A stretch of 64,000 nt of DNA from Faecalibacterium sp. An121. GTDB lineage: Bacteria; Bacillota; Clostridia; Oscillospirales; Ruminococcaceae. Below the pieces are notes generated by a model that did not search any database, was not told the DNA's origin, and was given only the letters and a program-made list of their open reading frames with translations. The DNA is taken from the NCBI RefSeq assembly GCF_002160915.1, contig NZ_NFLM01000012.1, positions 1-64,000 of the forward strand. The letters run 5' to 3'. The position numbers were made by a program, and so were the translations under genes. Below, in pieces: positions 1 through 7,255 of this stretch. Position 1 is the stretch's first letter, and every line of letters starts with the position of its first letter.

Positions 1-143
1 AAAAGATAGAGACCCAAAACAGGTTCAAAGGAAGGTCCTTTCCTTTGTGTGCCTATCATAACATACCCCCCCCGGTGTCAAGACCCAATTTCAAAATTTC
101 CCATTTTTTCTTTATTTTCTTTAGTTCGTGTGCTCTAACTTTG
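1..143 (-). repeat. Cassette copy A: promoter/leader repeat of an off-window gene
   Basis: Positions 1-143 match 46065-46209 almost base for base. I see one length difference (8 versus 9 C in a homopolymer) and two substitutions near the outer end. In copy B this sequence is the promoter and 5' leader of a small lipoprotein gene, so a similar gene should start about 30-40 bases left of the window. The outer 39 bases (about 105-143) recur a third time at 55518-55556. An 8-bp inverted repeat (26-33 with 40-47) lies at the predicted 5' end of the transcript. Confidence 0.85.
55..81 (-). promoter_or_regulatory. Promoter of cassette copy A with poly-G spacer
   Basis: On the minus strand TTGACA (76-81) and TATGAT (55-60) are separated by 15 bp that include a run of eight G. 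Copy B has nine G and a 16-bp spacer. The homopolymer lies between the two core elements, where slipped-strand changes would alter promoter strength. Confidence 0.65.
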
Positions 144-156
144 GAAGCAAAAGAAA

Positions 157-183
157 AAACGCCCCGCTTTCGCAGGGCGCTCG
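157..183 (-). terminator. Terminator of the ATP-grasp/esterase operon
   Basis: On the minus strand a GC-rich stem (CGCCC ... GGGCG) is followed by a run of six T, 24 bases after the stop of the 401-aa ATP-grasp gene. Confidence 0.75.
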
Positions 184-206
184 TTTGTGTTTGGTTTTGC
201 GTTTCG

Positions 207-1412
207 TTACTCGTTGCAGGCCAGCACGTCGTGGTAGAACTGGTTCATCTCCTCCTCGGTGGAGAAGTTGGCCACATACATCTGGTTGCCCATGGCGTCG
301 GCCAGGGCATCGGGGATGCGGCCTACCATCCGCATATTGTCCTGATACTTCTGCATGATCTGCTCATGGCTGTAATGGAAGGGCTTGCCGTCCCGGCGGC
401 CGGCGTAAGCGCAGAAATAGTGCTCGCCCACCGGCATATCGGTGCCCCCAAAGGCCACCATGTCGGCCCAGATCTTGTAGACGTTGGTGGAGCGGGCAAA
501 GTTGATCATATCGGGGGTGAAGCCGCCGCAGGGGCGCATATTCACCTCCAGGGCCACGATCTTGCCCTTTTCGCCCATGCTGGGCTGGTCCTCGGTCATC
601 CGGAAGAACTCAAAGTGAACGAACCGGCTCTTGACCCCGAAACTCTTGACGGCGGCGCGGCCGGCGGCGCGGGTGTCGTCGGGCAGGTCCTTGACGATGT
701 AGTAAATGGAGTTGTCGTTGTTGTTGACGATGTCCATGATGGACATGGGGGTCACGTTGCCCGCCTCAAAGATGGGGTTGCCGTGGGCGTCGATGATGGC
801 GTCGTAGCTGTTCACCTCGGCGTGGACGAACTCCTCCATGATGTAGGGGGCAAAGGGATGGGCCACATACTTGTAGGCCAGGAAATCCCGCAGCTCCTGG
901 TCCGAGGAGAGCTTGTAGGTATCCGAAGCGCCCACGCCGTTGTCCGGCTTGACCACCACCGGATAGCCCACCTGGTCGATGAACTTGCGGCAGCCGTCGA
1001 AGTTGTCCACCATGTGGTAGCGGGCGGTGGTGATGCCCGCCTTCTGGTAGTATGCCTTCATCTTGCTCTTGTACTTGATGCGGGGCATATCCTCCAGGTG
1101 GAAGCCGGTGTTGATGTTGAAGTCGGTGCGCAGCCGGGCGTCCTGCTCCAGCCAGTACTCATTGTTGGATTCCAGCCAGTCGATCTTGCCGTATTTGAAG
1201 GCAAAGAAGGCCACCGCCCGGTATACCTCGTCGTAATTCTCCAGGCTGTCCACCTTGTAGTATTCCTGCAGGCTGTCCTTCAGCTCGTCCATCAGCTCGT
1301 CGTAGGGCTGGTCGCCGATGCCCAGCACGTTCATGCCGTTGTTTTTCAGCTCATGGCAGAACTGCCAGTAGTTGGTGGGAAAGTTCGGGGAGATGAAGAT
1401 GAAGTTTTTCAT
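207..1412 (-). CDS. ATP-grasp domain protein
   Basis: A 401-residue soluble protein of the ATP-grasp ligase superfamily. The N-terminal 100 residues look like a pre-ATP-grasp domain. The segment YPVVVKPDNGVGASDTY (about residues 152-168) is the glycine-rich ATP-binding region, and ALEVNMRPCGGFTPD (about 290-304) carries the metal-binding Glu/Asn pair of the family. Such enzymes join a carboxylate to an amine or similar nucleophile through an acyl phosphate. It is the last gene of a three-gene minus-strand operon after two alpha/beta-hydrolases, 27 bp from the preceding stop, with GGAGG ahead of the ATG. The substrate cannot be read from sequence; a role in making or recycling a peptide or ester metabolite is inference. 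Confidence 0.75.
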   Translation of the reverse strand: MKNFIFISPNFPTNYWQFCHELKNNGMNVLGIGDQPYDELMDELKDSLQEYYKVDSLENYDEVYRAVAFFAFKYGKIDWLESNNEYWLEQDARLRTDFNINTGFHLEDMPRIKYKSKMKAYYQKAGITTARYHMVDNFDGCRKFIDQVGYPVVVKPDNGVGASDTYKLSSDQELRDFLAYKYVAHPFAPYIMEEFVHAEVNSYDAIIDAHGNPIFEAGNVTPMSIMDIVNNNDNSIYYIVKDLPDDTRAAGRAAVKSFGVKSRFVHFEFFRMTEDQPSMGEKGKIVALEVNMRPCGGFTPDMINFARSTNVYKIWADMVAFGGTDMPVGEHYFCAYAGRRDGKPFHYSHEQIMQKYQDNMRMVGRIPDALADAMGNQMYVANFSTEEEMNQFYHDVLACNE

Positions 1413-1439
1413 ACAGATTCCTCCTTGTGTATGCCCCGC

Positions 1440-2192
1440 TCAGCCCAGCAGATAGGGCATGTAATAAATGACCTGCTTATACCACCAGGGCCAGTCGTGG
1501 CAGACGTCGTGCCCCCACAGATCCACCCAGACGGGGATCCCTTTCTGCTCCAGGATCTCTTTCAGCCGCCAGGTGGTGGCGGGCATTTCCCAGTCGCCCT
1601 GGCCGCAGCAGATCACCTCTTTCTTGGCCCGGTAGTAGTCCATGAAGGGGTGATCGGCGGGGAAGTTGGCCATATAATCCACCGGCGAATTGCGGTAGAC
1701 CACATCGTCCATATAATCCCCGAAGCCATAGCTGGCGGTATAGATGCCGCTGAGGGCCAGGCACCCGTCGAACAGGTCGGGGTGGCGCAGATAGAGGTTG
1801 ACCGCATGGGTGGCCCCCAGGCTACATCCAAAGGGGATGATGCCGGGCAGGCTGTCCCAGCCGTTCTTTTCGCAGGCGATGTGCTGCAGCATGGGGCCCG
1901 CCTGCCCCACGATGTAGTCCAGCCACTGCTCGTAGCGGCGGATCCGCCAGTAGGGGTCGCCCCCCTTGTCCGACCAGCTCTCGGCGTCCATGGTGTCGAT
2001 GGACAGCACCATCACCTGGCCCGACTCGATCCAGGGCGCCAGGGTGCCGGCCATGTGGTAATTCTCAAAATCGAAAAAGCGTCCGTCCTGGCAGGGGATA
2101 AAGAGCATGGGCCGGCCTTTGTGGCCGTACAGCTTGCACTCCATCTCCCGGCCCAAAGCCGGGCTGTATTCCTTGAAATATTGGGTCTCCAT
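1440..2192 (-). CDS. Esterase-like alpha/beta-hydrolase
   Basis: A 250-residue alpha/beta-hydrolase-fold protein of the putative esterase group. The nucleophile elbow reads FGCSLGATHA (Ser within a GxSxG motif), and WGHDVCHDWPWW near the C-terminus supplies the likely catalytic His. There is no signal peptide, so it should be cytoplasmic. It sits 10 bp downstream of another esterase gene and upstream of an ATP-grasp gene on the same transcript, with AGGAGG before the ATG. Proteins of this type are often annotated simply as esterase; the natural ester is unknown. Confidence 0.72.
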   Translation of the reverse strand: METQYFKEYSPALGREMECKLYGHKGRPMLFIPCQDGRFFDFENYHMAGTLAPWIESGQVMVLSIDTMDAESWSDKGGDPYWRIRRYEQWLDYIVGQAGPMLQHIACEKNGWDSLPGIIPFGCSLGATHAVNLYLRHPDLFDGCLALSGIYTASYGFGDYMDDVVYRNSPVDYMANFPADHPFMDYYRAKKEVICCGQGDWEMPATTWRLKEILEQKGIPVWVDLWGHDVCHDWPWWYKQVIYYMPYLLG

Positions 2193-2202
2193 TGCAGCCT
2201 CC

Positions 2203-2973
2203 TTACAGCTCCAGATCGTAGAACAGGGTCTCCATCACAAAGGGCAGCTGCCGCTCCCAGCTGGCCTCGCTGTGGGTGCCTCCCGGCACGATGCGCATGG
2301 TCAGATGGACCCCGCGCGCCATCACCTTGGCCCCGAAGGCCCCAAAATCCCGGCGCATCCCGTTGTGGCTGCCCATCTCCCGGGAGCCGTAGTCCATATA
2401 CAGCACAGTCCCCGGCTGCAGGGCGGCCCGGGCCACCAGGGCCTTCAGCTTTTCGGGGGCCACCCAGATGGACGGGGACAAAGCCGCCGCCCGGCCATAG
2501 ATGTGGTTGTAGCGGAACAGGGCGTACAGGCTCATCAGGCCGCCCATCGAGCTGCCCGCGATGAAGGTGTGCTCCCGGTCGGGCAGGGTGCGGCAGTTCT
2601 GGTCCACCCAGGGCTTGAACTCCCGGATGAACCACTCCATGGTGTCATCCCCGTGGCCGTCAAAGTGGCCCCAATGGTCGTCGTCAAAGCGGTAGGGCGA
2701 GTATTCGTCCAGCCGCTCGTTGTTGCGGCCGGTGTTGCACTCCAGGGCCGCCACGATCAGGGGCACCTGGTTGTCATCCAGAAACCGCTCCATCCCCCAG
2801 CTTTTGCCGTAGGTGGCGTCCTCGTCCCAAAAGACGTTCTGCCCGTCGAACATATACAGCACCGGATAGCGGCGGCCGGGCTCCTCCTCGTACCCCACAG
2901 GCAGGTAAAGATATGCGTCCCGCTCCTCCTGTCCTCCCACCGCAGGATAGGGGACGCTCCATTTTCTGACCAT
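2203..2973 (-). CDS. Esterase D/enterochelin esterase-like hydrolase
   Basis: A 256-residue member of the PF00756-type esterases (esterase D, IroE, Fes C-terminal domain). The nucleophile motif is AGSSMGGLMS (about residues 141-150), VLYMFDGQNVF near residue 38 is the typical first core strand of the family, and GGTHSEASW (about 234-242) contains the catalytic His. No signal peptide is visible. It is the first gene of the operon with the second esterase and the ATP-grasp ligase, behind a promoter at 3021-3049. Hydrolysis of an ester-linked conjugate is expected; iron-siderophore processing is one option but no siderophore genes are present here. Confidence 0.74.
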   Translation of the reverse strand: MVRKWSVPYPAVGGQEERDAYLYLPVGYEEEPGRRYPVLYMFDGQNVFWDEDATYGKSWGMERFLDDNQVPLIVAALECNTGRNNERLDEYSPYRFDDDHWGHFDGHGDDTMEWFIREFKPWVDQNCRTLPDREHTFIAGSSMGGLMSLYALFRYNHIYGRAAALSPSIWVAPEKLKALVARAALQPGTVLYMDYGSREMGSHNGMRRDFGAFGAKVMARGVHLTMRIVPGGTHSEASWERQLPFVMETLFYDLEL

Positions 2974-3020
2974 AGTCCAGCTCCCTCCCGGCCCGGCCCA
3001 AAGGCCGGTCCGCTTCTGTT

Positions 3021-3049
3021 AGTTTATCACAGTAAAGCAAAGAAGTAAA
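3021..3049 (-). promoter_or_regulatory. Promoter of esterase/ATP-grasp operon
   Basis: Minus strand TTTACT (3044-3049), 17-bp spacer, TAAACT (3021-3026). It lies just upstream of the 256-aa esterase gene and after the ilvE terminator. Confidence 0.55.
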
Positions 3050-3059
3050 GACCTTTGCC

Positions 3060-3094
3060 ACCAAAAAACTCCCGCCTTTGTGCGGGGCGGGAGT
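3060..3094 (-). terminator. ilvE terminator
   Basis: Minus-strand stem ACTCCCGCC/GGCGGGAGT followed by six T, about 20 bp after the ilvE stop. Confidence 0.85.
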
Positions 3095-3114
3095 CAGGAT
3101 GGCTGTGCAGAGGC

Positions 3115-4194
3115 TCAATAGACCGGTTTGACCGGGACGATCCAGCCCTTGGTGTCGGGCAGGCGGCCCCACTGCATACCGGTCATGGTGTCATACAGTT
3201 TCTGGGTGACGGGGCCGATCTTGCCGTCGCCGATGTAGGCGTGCTCGCCCTTCCACACCAGCTCCTTGACGGGGCTGACCACGGCGGCGGTGCCGGTGCC
3301 AAAGACTTCTTCCAGCTTGCCGTCCCGGGCGGCCTGCATCACGTCGGCGATGGCCAGCTTGCCCTCGATCACCTCATAGCCCCAGTCCTTCAGCAGCTCG
3401 ATGCAGCTGCGGCGGGTGACGCCGGGCAGGACGGTGCCGACGGTGGCGGCGGTATAGACCTTGCCGTCGATCTTGAACATGATGTTCATGCTGCCGACTT
3501 CTTCCACATACTTCTTTTCCACGCCGTCCAGCCAGAGGACCTGGGCGTAGCCCTGCTCCTCGGCCAGTTCGCCGGCCTTGATGGAAGCTGCGTAGTTGCC
3601 GCCGCACTTGGTGAAGCCGGTCAGGCCGGGAGCGGCGCGGATGTAGTCATCCTCCACATAGATGCGCACCGGGTCGATGCCCTCGGCGTAATAAGCGCCC
3701 GAGGGGGAGCAGATGATGCAGAAGGTGTAGTGGCGGGAGGCATGGACCCCCAGACCCACGTCGGTGGCAAAGGCAAAGGGGCGGATGTACAGCGAAGCGC
3801 CAAAGGTGTGGGGCACCCAGTCGCGGTCCACGTCCACGATGGCCTCCACGGCCTGGATATAATCCTCCTCCGGGATGGCGGGGATGCACAGGCGGTCGGC
3901 GGAATCCTGCATCCGCTTGGCGTTGCAGTCGGGGCGGAACAGCTGCACGGTGCCGTCGGCGGTGCGGTAGGCCTTCATGCCCTCAAAGATCTCCTGGGCA
4001 TAGTGCAGCACGGCGGTGGCGGGGTCCAGCTGGAAGGGGCCGTAGGGCACGATGCGCGCATCATGCCAGCCCTGACCGGCGGTGTAATCCATGACGAACA
4101 TATGGTCGGTAAAGATCTTGCCGAAGCCCAGCTTTGACTCATCCTCAGGCTTTGCCTTGGGGGTGGAAGTTCGGGTGATTTTGATATCCAACAT
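3115..4194 (-). CDS. ilvE: Branched-chain amino acid aminotransferase
   Basis: A 359-residue fold-type IV PLP enzyme that interconverts Leu, Ile or Val and their 2-oxo acids using 2-oxoglutarate/glutamate. LHYAQEIFEGMKAYR (about residues 63-77) is the family N-terminal signature and FTKCGGNYAAS carries the PLP lysine (K196). VFGTGTAAVVSP (about 296-307) binds the cofactor phosphate. A longer open frame exists upstream, but the ATG at 4194 is preceded by GAGGGAG and gives the usual family length (about 355-360). The gene stands alone, with its own promoter and terminator and a 70-nt leader with a small hairpin. Confidence 0.95.
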   Translation of the reverse strand: MLDIKITRTSTPKAKPEDESKLGFGKIFTDHMFVMDYTAGQGWHDARIVPYGPFQLDPATAVLHYAQEIFEGMKAYRTADGTVQLFRPDCNAKRMQDSADRLCIPAIPEEDYIQAVEAIVDVDRDWVPHTFGASLYIRPFAFATDVGLGVHASRHYTFCIICSPSGAYYAEGIDPVRIYVEDDYIRAAPGLTGFTKCGGNYAASIKAGELAEEQGYAQVLWLDGVEKKYVEEVGSMNIMFKIDGKVYTAATVGTVLPGVTRRSCIELLKDWGYEVIEGKLAIADVMQAARDGKLEEVFGTGTAAVVSPVKELVWKGEHAYIGDGKIGPVTQKLYDTMTGMQWGRLPDTKGWIVPVKPVY

Positions 4195-4241
4195 GATACT
4201 CCCTCTTTTCTGCAAGTCGGGAAAGCCGCAAAGGCCCACCG

Positions 4242-4260
4242 GCCTTCGCTTTCGCCGAAG
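4242..4260 (-). promoter_or_regulatory. Hairpin in ilvE leader
   Basis: CCTTCG and CGAAGG pair across a 7-nt loop, near the predicted 5' end of the ilvE transcript (TSS about 4264). There is no T run, so it is not a terminator. It could stabilise the mRNA; no leader peptide is evident. Confidence 0.35.
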
Positions 4261-4270
4261 GTTTATTCCA

Positions 4271-4298
4271 ATTATAATTGCAAGTACAAATTTTACAA
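4271..4298 (-). promoter_or_regulatory. ilvE promoter
   Basis: Minus strand TTGTAA (4293-4298), 16-bp spacer, perfect TATAAT (4271-4276). Confidence 0.7.
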
Positions 4299-4453
4299 GA
4301 GGGGCGGCAAATATTTTCATCTTTTCATAATGTAAGTTGCGGCGAATTGTGCTATAATAAAAGTGAGATCCGCCGCCCGGATACGGCCGCGGCAGGCGGA
4401 AAACGACCACGACCATGAGGGCATCTCCTGGAGTTTGCCCCGCAAGAGGATCT

Positions 4454-5107
4454 ATGATACAAGGTGTTCTTTTTGATATGGACGGCCTGATGTTCGACAC
4501 CGAGCCGCTGTGGGGCCAGTCCTGGGAGCCGGCCCTGGCGGCCCATGGGCTGTCCTATAAACCCGGCCTGGCCGAAGCCTGCCGGGGGGCCGGCAGCTCG
4601 GTGAACCGCCAGCGTCTGCTGGACTGGTACGGTCCCGACTGTCCCGCCGACGCGGTGATCCGCGATATGCACGACATCGCAGAGGCCAAATTTGCCGCGC
4701 CGGTGCCCAAAAAGCCGGGCCTCGACCCGCTTTTGGCCTGGCTGGCCGGGCAGCGCATCCCGATGGCGGTGGTGTCCTCCAGCCGGGAGGCGGTGGTCCG
4801 CCGCAACCTGGACAACTGGGCGCTGGGCCCGTATTTTTCCGCCCTGGTGGCGGGGGACAAGGTGACCCGGCCCAAGCCCGATCCCCAGCCCTTCCTGCTG
4901 GGGGCGCAGATGCTGGGCCTCGAGCCCGGCCGGTGCCTGGTGCTGGAGGACAGCTACAACGGCGTCCGGGCGGGGGCGGCAGGGGGGTTCGTCACCATCA
5001 TGGTGCCCGACCTGATGCCCCCCACCCCCGAGATCCGGGCTCTGTGCACCGCGGTCTGTCCCAGCCTGCACCAGGTCCTGGAACTGCTGCGGGCAGGGGA
5101 GGTGTGA
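4454..5107 (+). CDS. HAD-superfamily hydrolase, beta-phosphoglucomutase-like
   Basis: A 217-residue cytoplasmic HAD phosphatase or mutase. Motif I is FDMDGLMFDTEP (catalytic Asp8 and Asp10), motif II is AVVSSSR (about residue 108), the motif III lysine lies in KVTRPKPDPQPF, and VLEDSYNGVRAG is motif IV. The helical cap between motifs I and II identifies the subclass that includes beta-phosphoglucomutase and small phosphosugar phosphatases. I chose the ATG at 4454 because AAGAGGA lies just upstream and the HAD motif then starts at residue 7. It is coupled to the next gene by a 3-bp gap. The substrate is not predictable. Confidence 0.85.
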   Translation: MIQGVLFDMDGLMFDTEPLWGQSWEPALAAHGLSYKPGLAEACRGAGSSVNRQRLLDWYGPDCPADAVIRDMHDIAEAKFAAPVPKKPGLDPLLAWLAGQRIPMAVVSSSREAVVRRNLDNWALGPYFSALVAGDKVTRPKPDPQPFLLGAQMLGLEPGRCLVLEDSYNGVRAGAAGGFVTIMVPDLMPPTPEIRALCTAVCPSLHQVLELLRAGEV

Positions 5108-5110
5108 CCG

Positions 5111-5914
5111 GTGCAGCCGATACGAGCCGCCTTTTTTGACATCGACGGCACCTTGCTCCACTTTGAAAGCCATCGGGCCGCCCCCTCCACCCTGCGGGCG
5201 CTGGAGCAGATGCGCGCGGCGGGGATGCTGCTGTTCATCGCCAGCGGCCGCGCGCCCCTCATGCTGGACGCCCTCCGCGACGCCCTTGCTTTCCGCTTTG
5301 ACGGCTATGTGCTGACCAACGGCCAGTGCTGCACCGACGCGGACCTGGTGCCCTTTTACAATCAGGCCCTGCCCGCCGCATCCATCCCCCTTTTGCTGGA
5401 CTGGCTGGAACGCCATCCCGAGGTGGTGTGCACCTTCTTCGAGGAGGCCAGCTTTTACGACAACCGCCGCTCGGCCCAGGTGGACGCCGTCTGTGCCGCC
5501 CACCGGCTCAAGCCGCCCCGGCATCCCATCCAGGACCCCGTCCGGGCCCTGACCCATCCCACATACCAGCTGAACGCCTACATGCCCCCCGAAATGGACG
5601 CCCCCTTTGCGGCGGCGGTGCCTGGGGTCAAAGCGGTGCGGTGGAATCCGGTCTTTGCGGACATCATCCCCGCCGACGGGGGCAAAGCCGAGGGTATGGC
5701 CCGGATGCTGGCCCGTTTCGGGCTGCGGATGGATCAGTGCATCGCCTTTGGGGACGGCGGCAACGATATGGGGATGCTCCGGGCCGCCGGCATCGGCGTA
5801 GCCATGGGCAATGCGGCTCCCGCCGTCCAGGCCGCCGCCGACTATGTCACCGCCCCGGTGGAAGAAGGCGGCATCTGGCAGGCCGCCGTCCATTTCGGGC
5901 TGATCCCAGGGTGA
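5111..5914 (+). CDS. Cof-type HAD-IIB phosphatase
   Basis: A 267-residue HAD hydrolase of the Cof/YidA group. FFDIDGTLLHFES starts the protein (catalytic Asp10/Asp12), LFIASGRAP (about 40-48) is motif II, and FGDGGNDMGML (about 213-223) is motif IV. The roughly 80-residue C2B cap is in the middle. The start is GTG with GGGGAGG inside the end of the preceding HAD gene, implying translational coupling. The family dephosphorylates small phosphorylated sugars and cofactors; the pairing of two HAD enzymes suggests one phosphosugar pathway, which is inference. Confidence 0.88.
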   Translation: MQPIRAAFFDIDGTLLHFESHRAAPSTLRALEQMRAAGMLLFIASGRAPLMLDALRDALAFRFDGYVLTNGQCCTDADLVPFYNQALPAASIPLLLDWLERHPEVVCTFFEEASFYDNRRSAQVDAVCAAHRLKPPRHPIQDPVRALTHPTYQLNAYMPPEMDAPFAAAVPGVKAVRWNPVFADIIPADGGKAEGMARMLARFGLRMDQCIAFGDGGNDMGMLRAAGIGVAMGNAAPAVQAAADYVTAPVEEGGIWQAAVHFGLIPG

Positions 5915-5922
5915 TGCAGTCA

Positions 5923-5952
5923 CGGACAAAGGGGCCGGCAGTGGGGTATACT
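5923..5952 (+). promoter_or_regulatory. Probable desulfoferrodoxin promoter
   Basis: CGGACA (5923-5928), 18-bp spacer, TATACT (5947-5952), about 105 bp upstream of the start codon. The -35 is a weak match. Confidence 0.4.
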
Positions 5953-6056
5953 GTTGTCACAAGGCGGGCACAAAGCCCCCTGCAAACCAAAACATACAGG
6001 CCGCACCCGGCGGCCCGCAGTCATATTCAACATCGTATCGCAAAGGAGAGAATACC

Positions 6057-6440
6057 ATGAAAGACCTGAAGTTCTATGTTTGCACCCACTGCGGCAACCT
6101 GATCGAGACCATCCACAGCTCCGGCGTTCCCATGATCTGCTGCGGCGAGCCCATGAAGGAGCTGGTCCCCAACACCGTTGAGGCCGCCGGCGAGAAGCAC
6201 AAGCCGGTCATCGCCGTGGAGGGCAGCACCGTCACCGTTACCGTCGGTTCGGTGGCCCATCCCATGACCGACGCCCACCTGATCCAGTGGGTGGTCCTGG
6301 AGACCGAGCAGGGCGTCCAGCGCAAGACTCTGACCGCCGACGCCGAGCCCAAGGCTGTGTTTGCCCTGGCCGAGGGCGACAAGGTGGTCGCCGCCTATGC
6401 GTACTGCAACCTGCACGGCCTGTGGAAGACCGAAGCCTAA
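6057..6440 (+). CDS. dfx: Desulfoferrodoxin (superoxide reductase)
   Basis: A 127-residue two-domain superoxide reductase that reduces superoxide to peroxide without making oxygen, an anaerobe's defence. The N-terminal desulforedoxin-like domain shows CTHCGN (Cys9, Cys12) and the CC pair at about 28-29 for a rubredoxin-type iron. The catalytic domain contains HKPVI, VAHPMTDAH and CNLHGLW, giving the His4Cys ligands of the reactive iron centre. The usual GExHP glutamate loop appears as GEKHKP. A strong AAAGGAG site precedes the ATG. It is monocistronic, between its own promoter and a terminator. Confidence 0.93.
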   Translation: MKDLKFYVCTHCGNLIETIHSSGVPMICCGEPMKELVPNTVEAAGEKHKPVIAVEGSTVTVTVGSVAHPMTDAHLIQWVVLETEQGVQRKTLTADAEPKAVFALAEGDKVVAAYAYCNLHGLWKTEA

Positions 6441-6455
6441 ACCAAAGACCCATCC

Positions 6456-6490
6456 GCCCCTGCTTTCCTCCGGGAAGGCGGGGGCTTTTT
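6456..6490 (+). terminator. dfx terminator
   Basis: GCCCCTGC and GCGGGGGC pair with an internal TTTCC/GGGAA extension, followed by five T. Confidence 0.75.
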
Positions 6491-6506
6491 GGGTGCCGCC
6501 CGCAGC

Positions 6507-6533
6507 GCACAGAAATGGGTCCACTCTAAAGCG
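6507..6533. repeat. Dispersed short repeat, copy 1
   Basis: About 25 bases around AGAAATGGGTCCACTCTAAA. It recurs with few changes at 11045-11067 and 23376-23402, always in intergenic DNA next to transcription terminators. Confidence 0.6.
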
Positions 6534-6551
6534 CCCCGCCCCCTGTTCTTC

Positions 6552-6580
6552 TTGACACAGGCCGGCGGGCGTGGTATTCT
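6552..6580 (+). promoter_or_regulatory. Promoter of the membrane protein gene
   Basis: Perfect TTGACA (6552-6557), 17-bp spacer, TATTCT (6575-6580). Confidence 0.75.
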
Positions 6581-6588
6581 TTTGGTGC

Positions 6589-6603
6589 ACCTGTAATACA
6601 GGT
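6589..6603. promoter_or_regulatory. Palindromic operator candidate
   Basis: ACCTGTA-A-TACAGGT is a perfect 7-bp inverted repeat one base apart, placed at the predicted transcription start of the 177-aa membrane protein gene. Its size and TGTA/TACA arms fit GntR-family operators, and a GntR-type gene lies 650 bp downstream. It may therefore be that protein's binding site (inference). Confidence 0.5.
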
Positions 6604-6665
6604 ATACAATCAAACCCGGCAGGGCGGGTGTTTCACCCTGCCGCCGGCAACACAGGGAGGCCTTT

Positions 6666-7199
6666 ATGTCTATCTTCCACAAACCCACCCGTCATCAGGT
6701 CATCGTCACCAGCTGCGTGCTGGCATGGATCTTCCTCGTCAACGTGGCCGCTGTCGCCCTTGGCATCACCGCCTGGGCGCTGTATTTCGTCACCATCTTC
6801 TTTTTCGCCCTGGGGGCGGACAAAAAGAACATCCCCTCCATCTTTGCGGGGGGCAGCCTGGGCCTGCTGGCCGCTCTGGGCCTGCACGCGGGCACCTTCG
6901 GCCTGGCGCCTTCTCTGGGCGCGCTGGGCGCTTTCTCGCTCAGCATCGGCGTGGTGCTGGCCGTGATCATCCTGGGCGGCACCGTCTGCCCAGTGGCCTG
7001 CAACAATGTGGCCTTTGCCTACCTGACGGTGGCCACCGTCAACTTTGAGTCCGTCAGCCTCGCCTCGACCGGCTATAACCTGCTGGTGCTGTGGCTGGGC
7101 GGCGCCGTCATCCTGGGCGGCTCGGTGGTGGCCGCCGGCATCGGGGAGAAACTGGCCGCCCGCCGCGCCGCCGTCCCGGAAGAAACCCCAGAATTGTAA
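6666..7199 (+). CDS. DUF1097-like integral membrane protein
   Basis: A 177-residue, very hydrophobic protein with about five transmembrane helices (approximate residues 15-35, 38-60, 62-82, 88-112, 133-158) and a short charged C-terminal tail. Length and topology resemble DUF1097 proteins such as E. coli YcdZ, whose function is unknown; I cannot make a firm assignment. GGGAGG precedes the ATG. It has a strong promoter overlapped by a palindrome and is followed by the GntR-ANL fusion gene, which has a separate promoter. A transporter for the acid recognised by the downstream ANL enzymes is possible, but only from proximity. Confidence 0.6.
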   Translation: MSIFHKPTRHQVIVTSCVLAWIFLVNVAAVALGITAWALYFVTIFFFALGADKKNIPSIFAGGSLGLLAALGLHAGTFGLAPSLGALGAFSLSIGVVLAVIILGGTVCPVACNNVAFAYLTVATVNFESVSLASTGYNLLVLWLGGAVILGGSVVAAGIGEKLAARRAAVPEETPEL

Positions 7200-7222
7200 A
7201 ATCGGCCGCCGGATGCTACAAT
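7194..7222 (+). promoter_or_regulatory. Promoter of the GntR-ANL fusion gene
   Basis: TTGTAA (7194-7199, overlapping the upstream stop codon), 17-bp spacer, TACAAT (7217-7222). Confidence 0.6.
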
Positions 7223-7255
7223 AGAAGTATATTTCTCAAAAAGGAGCGTCCGGCT

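Noticed and set aside
1-143. Insertion-sequence end
   Set aside because: No transposase, terminal inverted repeat or target duplication is visible; the copies coincide with promoter and leader elements instead.
4352-5929. A 525-codon minus-strand frame opposite the HAD genes
   Set aside because: Two HAD phosphatases with full motif sets lie on the plus strand; the opposite product is a His/Gly-rich shadow.
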